Shown here piece by piece: positions 7,537 through 14,772 of a stretch of 24,243 bases of DNA. The DNA comes from Nocardioidaceae bacterium (GTDB taxonomy: Bacteria > Actinomycetota > Actinomycetes > Propionibacteriales > Nocardioidaceae). Location: positions 1 through 24,243 of the forward strand of contig JACCUS010000051.1 in NCBI GenBank assembly GCA_013811715.1. The letters are read 5' to 3'. Position numbers and translations under genes: made by a program. Position 1 is the first letter of the stretch, and the number at the start of each line of letters is the position of its first letter. The notes under the pieces are model-generated. The model made no database searches. It saw only the letters and a program-made list of their open reading frames with translations, and was not told where the DNA came from.

Positions 7537-10247
7537 ACGTCCGCACCGAGTTCGCCGCACTCTACGACTTCACCCTCGACGCCTTCCAGCGTCGGGCGTG
7601 TGAGTCGCTCGAGGCGGGGCGCGGCGTGCTGGTGGCGGCCCCCACGGGCTCTGGCAAGACACTGGTCGGCGAGTTCGCCGTACACCTCGCGCTGGCGCAG
7701 GGCGGCAAGTGCTTCTACACCACGCCGATCAAGGCGCTGTCGAACCAGAAGTTCGCCGACCTGACGCTGCGGTACGGCGCGGGGCGGGTCGGCCTGCTCA
7801 CCGGGGACAACTCCATCAACGGCGACGCGCCGGTCGTGGTGATGACCACCGAGGTGCTGCGCAACATGCTGTATGCCGGGTCGGGGACCCTCGCAGGGCT
7901 GCGCTTCGTCGTGATGGACGAGGTGCACTATCTCGCCGACCGCTCCCGCGGCGCCGTGTGGGAAGAGGTCATCATCCACCTGCCGGACTCCGTCTCGGTG
8001 GTGTCGTTGTCGGCCACTGTGTCCAACGCCGAGGAGTTCGGCGAGTGGCTGAGCACCGTGCGCGGCGACAACGACATCATCGTCGAGGAGCGCCGCCCGG
8101 TGCCGCTGTTCCAGCACGTGATGGCGGGGGATCGGCTCTACGACCTGTTCGCCGAAACCGACACCTCTGGTGACGCCGCCACAGCGGTCAACCCTGAGCT
8201 CTCGCGGGTGGCGCGGGACGACTGGCGGCGGTCGCGCTCCCGCGATCACCGCAGCAAGCGGGGACAGTACAGACGCCCCGGCGGGCGCAGCCTGGTGCCG
8301 TCCCGGATCAATGTGGTGGACCGGCTCGACGCCGAGGGTCTGCTCCCCGCCATCGTGTTCATCTTCAGCCGGGCCGGATGCGACGCCGCCGTACAGCAGT
8401 GTCTGAACGCCGGCCTGCGCTTGACGTCGGCGGCAGAGCGTCGCGAGGTCCGCGACTACGCCGAGGCCAGGACGTGTGCTCTTCCGGACGCCGATCTGGA
8501 GGTGCTCGGCTACCACGACTGGCTGGAGGGCCTGTCGCGTGGCGTGTCCGCCCACCACGCAGGGATGCTGCCGGTCTTCAAGGAGTGTGTCGAGGAGCTC
8601 TTCTCGCGCGGGTTGGTCAAGGTCGTGTTCGCGACCGAGACACTGGCGCTCGGCATCAACATGCCGGCCCGTTCGGTGGTCATCGACAAGCTGTCGAAGT
8701 GGAACGGCGAGACGCATACCGACGTCACCCCAGGGGAGTACACACAGCTCACCGGTCGGGCGGGCCGCCGCGGCATCGACGTCGAGGGTCACGCCGTGGT
8801 GGTGTGGGCGCCCGGCTTCGACCCCAAAGCGGTGGCGGGGTTGGCGTCGACGCGCACCTACCCGCTGCGGTCGTCGTTCCGGCCGTCGTACAACATGGCC
8901 GTCAACCTGGTGCAGCAGGTCGGGCGGGAGGCGGCCCGTGAGCTGTTGGAGTCCTCGTTCGCGCAGTTCCAGGCCGACCGCGCGGTCGTCGGGCTGGCCC
9001 GGCAGGTGCGCAAGGCCGAGGAGGGGTTGGAGGGGTACGCCGAGGCGATCAGATGTGACCAGGGCGACTTCATGGAGTACGCCGGCCTCCGCCGCTCGCT
9101 GTCGGACCGCGAGGGGGCGCTGTCCAAGCGCCGACGCAGCGACCGTCGAGACGCGGCCGCCGACTCCCTGGACCGGTTGCGGGTGGGAGACGTCATCGAC
9201 GTCCCGGCCGGGCGGTGGTCGGGTCTGGCCGTGGTCGTAGACACTGGCGTCGCGTCGCGGCGAGACGGTCCGCGACCGCTCGTCGTGACCGCCGCGCGGC
9301 AGGCGCGCCGGCTGTCACTCGTCGACTTCCCGACCCCGGTCGAGCCGCTGACCCGGATGCGGATCGCGAAGAGTTTCAATGCGCGCAACGCACAGCAGCG
9401 GCGCGAGCTGGCCGCGGTGCTGCGCGACCGCACCCGGGATCTGCCGCCTCAGCGACCGCCGGTCCAGGGCCACGGGATGGACCGCCGCGACGCCCAGCCG
9501 GACGACCCCGGCGACGCTGACGTGCAACAGTTGCGAGTGGCGATCCGTGGGCATCCGTGTCACCACTGCCCAGACCGCGAGGACCATGCTCGTTGGGCTG
9601 AGCGCTACGTCAAGCTGCAGCGCGATACCACGTCGATGCGCCGCCGGATCGAGACGCGTACCAACACGATCGCGCTTCAGTTCGACCGGGTGTGCGAGGT
9701 GCTCGATGAGCTCGACTACCTGGATGGCGACCAGGTGACGGCGGCCGGTGGCTCGCTGCGACGCATCTACAGCGAGCTGGATCTGGTGGCGGCGGAATGC
9801 CTGCGCAGATCGACGTGGGACGGGCTGGAGGGGCCCGCGCTCGCGGCGGCGCTGTCGGCGCTGGTCTACGAGTCCCGCAGCCCCGACGACGCCGAAAGCC
9901 CGCGGCTCCCTGGTGGCGAGGTGCGCAAGGTGCTTGCTGAGATGGTCGGTATCTTCGGTGAGCTGGACACCCTCGAGCGGGCCCACCGGGTCGGCTTCTT
10001 GCGCGCGCCAGACCTGGGATTCGCATGGGCCGCCTACCGCTGGGCGGGCGGGGCTGCATTGGATGACGTGTTAAACGACGTCGACCTGGCGCCTGGCGAC
10101 TTCGTCCGGTGGGTCAAGCAGGTGCTCGACCTGGCCGAACAGATCGCCGACGCGGCGGGCCACTCGCCATTGCGGGTGACCGCTCGGGAGGCCGTGCGCG
10201 CGATGCGCCGCGGCGTTGTGGCTCACTCCGTAGAACTCGACGCCTGA
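7533..10247 (+). CDS. helY: DEVH-box superfamily 2 helicase, HelY/Ski2-like
   Basis: The 904-residue product is an ATP-dependent RNA/DNA helicase of the Ski2-like group; the M. tuberculosis member in this position is HelY. Motif Q/I are DFTLDAFQRRA and APTGSGKT (residues 36-43). Motif Ia is TPIKALSNQK, motif II DEVH (129-132) and motif III SAT (160-162). The second RecA domain carries SAHHAGMLP, ATETLALGINMPAR and QLTGRAGRRGID. A basic linker lies near residues 225-255, and the C-terminal third resembles the DSHCT helical domain. The cellular role is not settled; RNA processing or turnover is likely. It starts within the ATGA overlap of the lipid kinase gene. Confidence 0.92.
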   Translation: MNVRTEFAALYDFTLDAFQRRACESLEAGRGVLVAAPTGSGKTLVGEFAVHLALAQGGKCFYTTPIKALSNQKFADLTLRYGAGRVGLLTGDNSINGDAPVVVMTTEVLRNMLYAGSGTLAGLRFVVMDEVHYLADRSRGAVWEEVIIHLPDSVSVVSLSATVSNAEEFGEWLSTVRGDNDIIVEERRPVPLFQHVMAGDRLYDLFAETDTSGDAATAVNPELSRVARDDWRRSRSRDHRSKRGQYRRPGGRSLVPSRINVVDRLDAEGLLPAIVFIFSRAGCDAAVQQCLNAGLRLTSAAERREVRDYAEARTCALPDADLEVLGYHDWLEGLSRGVSAHHAGMLPVFKECVEELFSRGLVKVVFATETLALGINMPARSVVIDKLSKWNGETHTDVTPGEYTQLTGRAGRRGIDVEGHAVVVWAPGFDPKAVAGLASTRTYPLRSSFRPSYNMAVNLVQQVGREAARELLESSFAQFQADRAVVGLARQVRKAEEGLEGYAEAIRCDQGDFMEYAGLRRSLSDREGALSKRRRSDRRDAAADSLDRLRVGDVIDVPAGRWSGLAVVVDTGVASRRDGPRPLVVTAARQARRLSLVDFPTPVEPLTRMRIAKSFNARNAQQRRELAAVLRDRTRDLPPQRPPVQGHGMDRRDAQPDDPGDADVQQLRVAIRGHPCHHCPDREDHARWAERYVKLQRDTTSMRRRIETRTNTIALQFDRVCEVLDELDYLDGDQVTAAGGSLRRIYSELDLVAAECLRRSTWDGLEGPALAAALSALVYESRSPDDAESPRLPGGEVRKVLAEMVGIFGELDTLERAHRVGFLRAPDLGFAWAAYRWAGGAALDDVLNDVDLAPGDFVRWVKQVLDLAEQIADAAGHSPLRVTAREAVRAMRRGVVAHSVELDA

Positions 10248-10256
10248 CCTCCCCGC

Positions 10257-10342
10257 GTTTGCCATGTATACAAGGCGAAAGGCTTGTATACATGGGAGAT
10301 CTGCCATGCAGACAGCACATCTGGCGTGTATACATGGCAAAC
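10257..10342. repeat. Array of four TGTATACA-type boxes in alternating orientation
   Basis: TGTATACA occurs at 10265-10272, 10285-10292 and 10327-10334, and a degenerate copy, TGCAGACA, at 10307-10314. Box centres are 20, 22 and 20 bp apart. Extended boxes read GCCATGTATACA, alternating forward and reverse. Boxes 1 and 2 form a perfect 13-bp inverted repeat (10262-10274 with 10283-10295, 8-nt loop). Boxes 1 and 4 form a perfect 16-bp inverted repeat (GTTTGCCATGTATACA at 10257 with its complement ending at 10342). It could be an operator array for a dimeric regulator, since tGTATACa fits FadR-type GntR sites, or a palindromic transcript-end or REP-like element. Confidence 0.75.
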
Positions 10343-10475
10343 TGCGGACGAGCCGGCGAGCAGCCATTAGGACCGCGCGCAACCTTCGCGCGTGTGCTGG
10401 CTCGACTCCGTGGATCTACTCGCGGGCATGGGGGTCGTGACCTGGCGGTTGAGCCAGACGATGTCGGCGTTAGCG

Positions 10476-10555
10476 GGTCGTCTTCGACCAGCCGGCGCGA
10501 GACGTACGCCGGAGGCTGTGCTGGGCGGTCGTCTTCGACCAGTCGGCGCGAAACG
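10476..10555. repeat. Two 29-bp direct repeats, 51 bp apart
   Basis: Copies at 10476-10504 and 10527-10555 differ at two positions. Each starts with the hairpin GGTCG-TCTT-CGACC and continues AGYCGGCGCGA. The first is followed by a further hairpin, CCGGCG/CGCCGG. They lie downstream of the exonuclease gene on its strand and may act as transcript-end structures or be members of a dispersed repeat family. Confidence 0.6.
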
Positions 10556-10603
10556 AGCACGGCGAGTCCCTGACACGGGGCCACGGGGTTGTCGGCCGCC
10601 GCG

Positions 10604-11539
10604 CTACCCGACACTCTCCTGGCCGAGAGCAGCAAGGACGCGCGTCATCGAGGATCCGAGTCCCCAGCGGTTGCTCAGCGCCTCCACGCGGGTGGAGGAC
10701 TCGGTCGAGAGCGGGGCGATCGAGGCGTCGACGGCCGGCAGTTCGAGGTCCTTGACGACCTCGACCACGGTCGGCGCCACCGCGAGGTAGTCGGCGGCCG
10801 CGAGGAGCTTGGCGCGCAGCCCGCTCGACAGGGACGTGGACCGATCGTCCGCTGCCGCGACGACGCCAGCCAGGTCGCCGTACTGCTGCAAGAGACTCGC
10901 CGCGGTCTTGTCGCCGACACCCTTCACGCCGGGCAACCCGTCGGATGTGTCTCCGCGCAGGACGGCGAACTCCGCGTACTGCTCCGGCAGGACGCCGTAC
11001 TTGCGCACCACCACCTCGTCGGTGACAAGCTCGAGGTTGCTCATTCCACGGGCGGTGTAGATCACCCGGATCGAGCGGTCGTCGTCTACGAGCTGGAAGA
11101 GGTCTCGATCTCCGGTCACCACGTCCACCGGACCTGACGAGCGGGCACACAGCGTGCCGATGACGTCGTCGGCCTCATGTCGCGCCGCACCGATCACCGC
11201 GATGTCGAGTGCCTCCAGCACCGCACGGATGATCGGCACCTGAGTCTCGAGGGGATCAGGCGTCTCCTCCACGTCCACACCCGCGGTGACCTCTGCTGCC
11301 ACCCGGTGCGCCTTGTAGCTCGGGATCAGGTCGACGCGCCACTGCGGCCGCCAGTCGTCGTCCCAGCAGCAGATCAGATGAGTCGGCTCGTACGCCGACG
11401 TCAGCCGCGCAATGAAGTCGAGCAGCCCGCGCACAGCGTTGACCGGCGTGCCGTCCGGCGCCCGCACCGAGTCGGGGACGCCGAAGTACGCGCGAAAGTA
11501 CAGCGCAGCCGTGTCCAGCAGCATCAGTCGCGTCGTCAC
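10604..11539 (-). CDS. 5'-3' exonuclease, Pol I N-terminal-like (flap nuclease family)
   Basis: The 311-residue product matches the stand-alone 5'-3' exonuclease found next to helY and pepE in actinobacteria (Rv2090-like). It probably removes RNA primers or flaps during replication and repair. Metal-binding acidic motifs are visible: LMLLDTAALYFRAYFG near the N-terminus, ICCWDDDWRPQWR with IPSYKAHR, RHEADDVIGTL, and VVTGDRDLFQLVDD. The helix-three-turn-helix DNA-binding motif is LPGVKGVGDKTAASLLQQYG. The GTG at 11539 is preferred over a more upstream ATG because the family begins near MTTRLMLLD. It is divergent from the M24 peptidase gene across about 50 bp and convergent with the helicase gene. 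Confidence 0.88.
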   Translation of the reverse strand: MTTRLMLLDTAALYFRAYFGVPDSVRAPDGTPVNAVRGLLDFIARLTSAYEPTHLICCWDDDWRPQWRVDLIPSYKAHRVAAEVTAGVDVEETPDPLETQVPIIRAVLEALDIAVIGAARHEADDVIGTLCARSSGPVDVVTGDRDLFQLVDDDRSIRVIYTARGMSNLELVTDEVVVRKYGVLPEQYAEFAVLRGDTSDGLPGVKGVGDKTAASLLQQYGDLAGVVAAADDRSTSLSSGLRAKLLAAADYLAVAPTVVEVVKDLELPAVDASIAPLSTESSTRVEALSNRWGLGSSMTRVLAALGQESVG

Positions 11540-11556
11540 ATGGCGATGATGCCATG

Positions 11557-11585
11557 ATGACCGGACGCGCACCGACGCTTAGGCT
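11557..11585 (+). promoter_or_regulatory. Promoter of the M24 peptidase gene, leaderless
   Basis: ATGACC (11557-11562, TTGACA-like) is followed after 17 bp by TAGGCT (11580-11585). The -10 ends 6 nt before GTG 11592 and only 3 nt before ATG 11589, which favours the GTG as the start. Confidence 0.6.
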
Positions 11586-11591
11586 GGCATG

Positions 11592-12701
11592 GTGACCGCA
11601 GACCTTTCCTCACGCATGCAGCGGGTCAAGACCGCCCTCGCCGACGCGGCGGTCGACGGGCTGGTCGTCTGTCCCGGTTCTGATCTGCGCTACCTCACCG
11701 GGTACGACGCCGAGTCGTTCGAGCGGCTGACGGCGCTCGTCGTACCGACCGATGGCGACCCTCAGCTCGTCGTGCCCGCCTTGGAGCTGGCCGAGGCCGA
11801 GCGGTCACCTGCCGCGCTGGCCGGGATGGACGTGCGCACCCACGGCGACACCGAAGACGCCTACGCCTTGGCCGCGCAGTCTCTCCCCGCTGCTCGTCGG
11901 GTGCTGGTCGACGACCACATGTGGGCGCAGAAGGCCTTCGCGTTGCAGAGCGCCATGCCGAAGGCGCGTCTGGCTGCGGCGGGCTCGCTGCTCTCGGATC
12001 TGCGGATGGTGAAGGGGCCCGACGAGGTGACGTCGCTGCGCCGGGCCGGCGCGGCGATCGACCGAGTGCACTCCCGGATGGCGCAGTTCTTGAAGGTCGG
12101 ACGCACCGAGCGGGACGTGGCCGCCGACATCGCCGACGCGATCGTGGCGGAAGGACACGTTCGCGCAGACTTCGTGATCGTCGGTTCGGGGCCGAACGGC
12201 GCATCCCCGCACCACAGCGTGTCCGACCGGGTCATCGAGGCCGGCGACCCGGTCGTGGTCGACATCGGCGGCACCACGGCCGCCGGTTACTGCTCCGACT
12301 GCACGCGCACGTACGTCGTCGGGTCATCCGCCGCACCCGACTTCGTCGAGTATTACGAGATCCTCCTGGAGGCCCAACGAGCACAGTGCGACCTCGCCAG
12401 GCCGGGACTCACGGCCGAGTCGCTCGACCGGGTGGGACGCAAGGTGATCAGCGAGGCCGGCTACGGAGACTACTTCATCCACCGCACCGGGCACGGCATC
12501 GGGCTCGACACCCACGAAGAGCCCTACATCGTGGAGGGCAGCACGCTGGCTCTCCAACCGGGGATGGCGTTCTCGATCGAGCCGGGCATCTACCTGCCCG
12601 GTCGGCATGGGGCGCGCATCGAAGACATCGTGGTGCTCGCCGGCGACGGCGCCGAGCGGCTCAACACCACAACCCGCGAGCTCACCATCCTGGAGGGCTG
12701 A
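11592..12701 (+). CDS. pepE: M24 family metallopeptidase (Xaa-Pro dipeptidase-like, PepE)
   Basis: The 369-residue product is a cytoplasmic metallopeptidase of the pita-bread fold, probably cleaving peptides with proline at the second position. The N-terminal creatinase-like domain (residues 1-145; LVVCPGSDLRYLTGYDAESF) precedes the catalytic domain. All five metal ligands are present: Asp224 (VVVDIGG), Asp236 (YCSDCTRTY), His301 (RTGHGIGLDTHEEPY), Glu330 (FSIEPGIYL) and Glu344 (ARIEDIVVL). GTG 11592 fits the promoter spacing; ATG 11589 would add one residue. The position matches M. tuberculosis pepE beside the exonuclease gene. The stop overlaps the AsnC-type regulator start by one base (TGATG), so the two are probably co-translated. 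Confidence 0.9.
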   Translation: MTADLSSRMQRVKTALADAAVDGLVVCPGSDLRYLTGYDAESFERLTALVVPTDGDPQLVVPALELAEAERSPAALAGMDVRTHGDTEDAYALAAQSLPAARRVLVDDHMWAQKAFALQSAMPKARLAAAGSLLSDLRMVKGPDEVTSLRRAGAAIDRVHSRMAQFLKVGRTERDVAADIADAIVAEGHVRADFVIVGSGPNGASPHHSVSDRVIEAGDPVVVDIGGTTAAGYCSDCTRTYVVGSSAAPDFVEYYEILLEAQRAQCDLARPGLTAESLDRVGRKVISEAGYGDYFIHRTGHGIGLDTHEEPYIVEGSTLALQPGMAFSIEPGIYLPGRHGARIEDIVVLAGDGAERLNTTTRELTILEG

Positions 12702-13156
12702 TGGCCGACGGTTCGGTGGAGGGCGTCGACCAGCTGATCTGCCAGCTGCTCGCCTCCGACGGCAGGATGTCGTTCACCGACCTCGGCAAGCAGACCGGCC
12801 TCTCCACCTCGGCCGTGCACCAGCGGGTGCGGCGCCTCGAGAAGCGCGGCGTCATCCGCGGATACTCCGCCACCATCGACTATCGCGAGGTCGGGCTTCC
12901 GCTGGCGGCGTTCATCTCGATTCGCCCGATCGACGCCTCTCAGCCGGACGACTCACCCGAGCGGTTGGCCGACATCGCCGAGATCGAGTCGTGCTACTCC
13001 GTCGCCGGGGACGAGTCCTACATCTTGCAGGTGCGGGTTGCCGAGCCGAGTGACCTCGAAGAGCTGCTCGCCCGGATCAGGGCCAGCGCCAACGTGTCCA
13101 CCCGCACCACGATCGTGCTGTCGACGCCGTACGAGCACCGCCCCCCACGCTTCTAG
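12701..13156 (+). CDS. Lrp/AsnC family transcriptional regulator
   Basis: The 151-residue product has the standard layout of feast/famine regulators. An N-terminal helix-turn-helix (VDQLICQLLASDGRMSFTDL, then TGLSTSAVHQRVRRLEKRG, residues 9-52) is followed by IRGYSATIDYREVGLPLAAF and a RAM ligand-binding domain with CYSVAGDESYILQVRV. Such proteins bind amino acids and control their metabolism. Its gene lies tail to tail with kamA and next to the lysine operon, so control of lysine catabolism is the natural inference. It starts in the TGATG overlap with the peptidase gene. The two stop codons of this gene and kamA share the palindrome CTAG at 13153-13156. Confidence 0.9.
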   Translation: MADGSVEGVDQLICQLLASDGRMSFTDLGKQTGLSTSAVHQRVRRLEKRGVIRGYSATIDYREVGLPLAAFISIRPIDASQPDDSPERLADIAEIESCYSVAGDESYILQVRVAEPSDLEELLARIRASANVSTRTTIVLSTPYEHRPPRF

Positions 13157-14634
13157 CGGCTTGTGGCTGAAGGTTCGGGGTGCATGTCGGGCGTGTCTTC
13201 AGCCATAAGCAGAGATTTCTGCGACTCGGCGGCCTCGCGGGAGGCCTTGGCGGCGGCCTCGGCGGCGGCGAGGTGGTCACCGGCATGCTGGCGCCACCAC
13301 TGCTGGCCGGTCTGCGGCAGCGTGTGGATCGGGTCGTAGTACTCATACGTCCTGGTCAGCGCCTCCGGGTCCGCGCGTTCGATCGACGTACGGTAATTCT
13401 TCGTCCAGTAGGAGACGCCGTGCTCGCGGTCATAGGACTCCAGCTGGTGCACCCAGCGCTTGCCGACGAAGGGTACGTCGCACACAATGCGCGGGGTGGC
13501 GAAGCCGGGAAGGTAGCCCATGATCCCGTGCTGGAGCTCTTGGGCACGTGCCACCGAGACCCGCCAGTGCTCGCTGAACGGGATCATGTCGCACATGTAG
13601 AAGTAGTACGGCATGATCTGGGCGCCGTCGAGCAGGTTGAAGCAAAGGTCGAGCAGGGTGTGCGCGTCGTCGTTGACGCCGCCCATCAACACGCCTTGGT
13701 TGCGAACGTCGCGGATCCCCGTTTCGAGCATGGCGCGGGTGGCCTTGGCGACGAGCGGGGTCACGGAGTTCCCATGGTTGACGTGCGTGTGGATCGCGAT
13801 GGACGCGCCCCGGGCATTGGCCTTGGTGGCAAGCCGTTCCATGCCGGCGCGCACATCGTCTTGCAGCCAGTGCTGAGGCAGCCCCATCAAGGCCTTCGTC
13901 GCGAGTCTGATGTCGCGGATGTTCTCGATGTCGAGCACGGAGTCGATGAATGTCTCGAGCCGCGGGAAAGGCATGTTGGCCACGTCGCCGCCGGAGACGA
14001 CCACGTCGCGTACCGCAGGGTTGCTGCGCAGGTAGTCGAGCATCGCCTCGAACCGGTCCACCGGCTTCAGCTCGAACTTGAGCTTGTCGATGACCGGCGT
14101 GGAGTTGCCGACGAGGTCCATCCGGGTGCAGTGGCCGCAGTACTGCGGACAGGTCGGCAGCAGCTCGGCGAGCACCTTGGTCGGGTAACGGTGGGTGAGG
14201 CCCTCGGCGACCCACATATCGTGCTCGTGCAGGCTGTCGCGCGTGGCATGGGGGTGGCTGGGCCAGTCGGTGCGCCGGTCGGAGAACACGGGCAGCATGT
14301 ACCGACGTACCGGGTCGGCGTAGAAGGTGTCGGTGTTCGGCAGCTGGTGCGGAACCATCGTGTTGAGCATCTGCGGCGGCAGCAGCATCGACATCGTCGC
14401 TCGCTCGGCCTGGTCGCGCGCGAGGTCGTCGAAGAAGCGATCCTCTACCGTCTCGCCGAGCACCGCCCGGAGCTGCTTGATGTTCTTGACGCAGTGGGCC
14501 CGCTGCCACTGGACCGACGCCCACTCGTCGGCGGTGACGTCCCGCCAGCCGGGGAGTCGCGTCCAGTCCGGCTCCACCAACGACGTGCCCCGGTAGGGGT
14601 AGGGCTGTTCCAAGCCGGCGAGCTGCTCGGTCAC
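13153..14634 (-). CDS. kamA: L-lysine 2,3-aminomutase, KamA family radical SAM/PLP enzyme
   Basis: KamA moves the alpha-amino group of L-lysine to C3, giving L-beta-lysine. The 493-residue product has the radical SAM cluster motif CPQYCGHC (Cys162, Cys166, Cys169). Further signatures are VVVSGGDVAN, GVLMGGVNDDAHTL, the PYYFYMCD segment (Asp349) and CDVPFVGK (Asp386, Lys392). By recalled comparison with the clostridial enzyme, the two aspartates bind the lysine side-chain amine and the lysine holds PLP, which favours lysine over glutamate as substrate. GTG 14634 follows a perfect GGAGGAG site; longer upstream ATG starts are less likely. The protein is longer than the clostridial one at both ends and has no cysteines after the PLP lysine. 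Confidence 0.87.
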   Translation of the reverse strand: MTEQLAGLEQPYPYRGTSLVEPDWTRLPGWRDVTADEWASVQWQRAHCVKNIKQLRAVLGETVEDRFFDDLARDQAERATMSMLLPPQMLNTMVPHQLPNTDTFYADPVRRYMLPVFSDRRTDWPSHPHATRDSLHEHDMWVAEGLTHRYPTKVLAELLPTCPQYCGHCTRMDLVGNSTPVIDKLKFELKPVDRFEAMLDYLRSNPAVRDVVVSGGDVANMPFPRLETFIDSVLDIENIRDIRLATKALMGLPQHWLQDDVRAGMERLATKANARGASIAIHTHVNHGNSVTPLVAKATRAMLETGIRDVRNQGVLMGGVNDDAHTLLDLCFNLLDGAQIMPYYFYMCDMIPFSEHWRVSVARAQELQHGIMGYLPGFATPRIVCDVPFVGKRWVHQLESYDREHGVSYWTKNYRTSIERADPEALTRTYEYYDPIHTLPQTGQQWWRQHAGDHLAAAEAAAKASREAAESQKSLLMAEDTPDMHPEPSATSR

Positions 14635-14772
14635 GGGGCTCCTCCAAGCGCAGCCGGGCCGCGCGGTTGTTTGTATGATGCAGTTCATGCCAGGGTACGG
14701 GAGGATGTACGGCGGCATCAACGGCACGCCGCAATACTTCCTGTCTTCACCGCCACGTTACGAGAGGTTTAC
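14635..14772. promoter_or_regulatory. Divergent kamA-kdd control region
   Basis: These 138 bases separate the two divergent arms of the lysine island. The kamA ribosome site GGAGGAG is on the minus strand (14645-14639). TATGAT at 14674-14679 is a good -10 candidate for kdd, with no clear -35. GAGAGG at 14762-14767 is the kdd ribosome site. The short dyad ATGA-N6-TCAT overlaps the -10 candidate and could be part of an AsnC-type site. A short open frame (14678-14791) runs into the kdd start. Confidence 0.5.

Larger units (their letters stand above)
10248..10603. other. Repeat-rich gap between convergent genes
   Basis: These 356 bases separate the 3' ends of the helicase (+) and exonuclease (-) genes. 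They hold the TGTATACA box array (10257-10342) and a pair of 29-bp direct repeats (10476-10555). Open frames on both strands only mirror these repeats. I see no convincing gene. Confidence 0.6.

Noticed and set aside
7404..8792. 462-residue minus-strand open frame
   Set aside because: It is antisense to the lipid kinase and helicase genes, with a His/Arg/Gln-rich shadow composition.
10257..10555. CRISPR array
   Set aside because: There are only a few repeats with unequal spacers and alternating orientation, and no cas genes nearby.
13180..14772. Long upstream extension of the kdd frame, giving an 881-residue open frame
   Set aside because: The extra part is antisense to kamA and not protein-like. 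Kdd homology begins right at GTG 14773, which has its own ribosome site.
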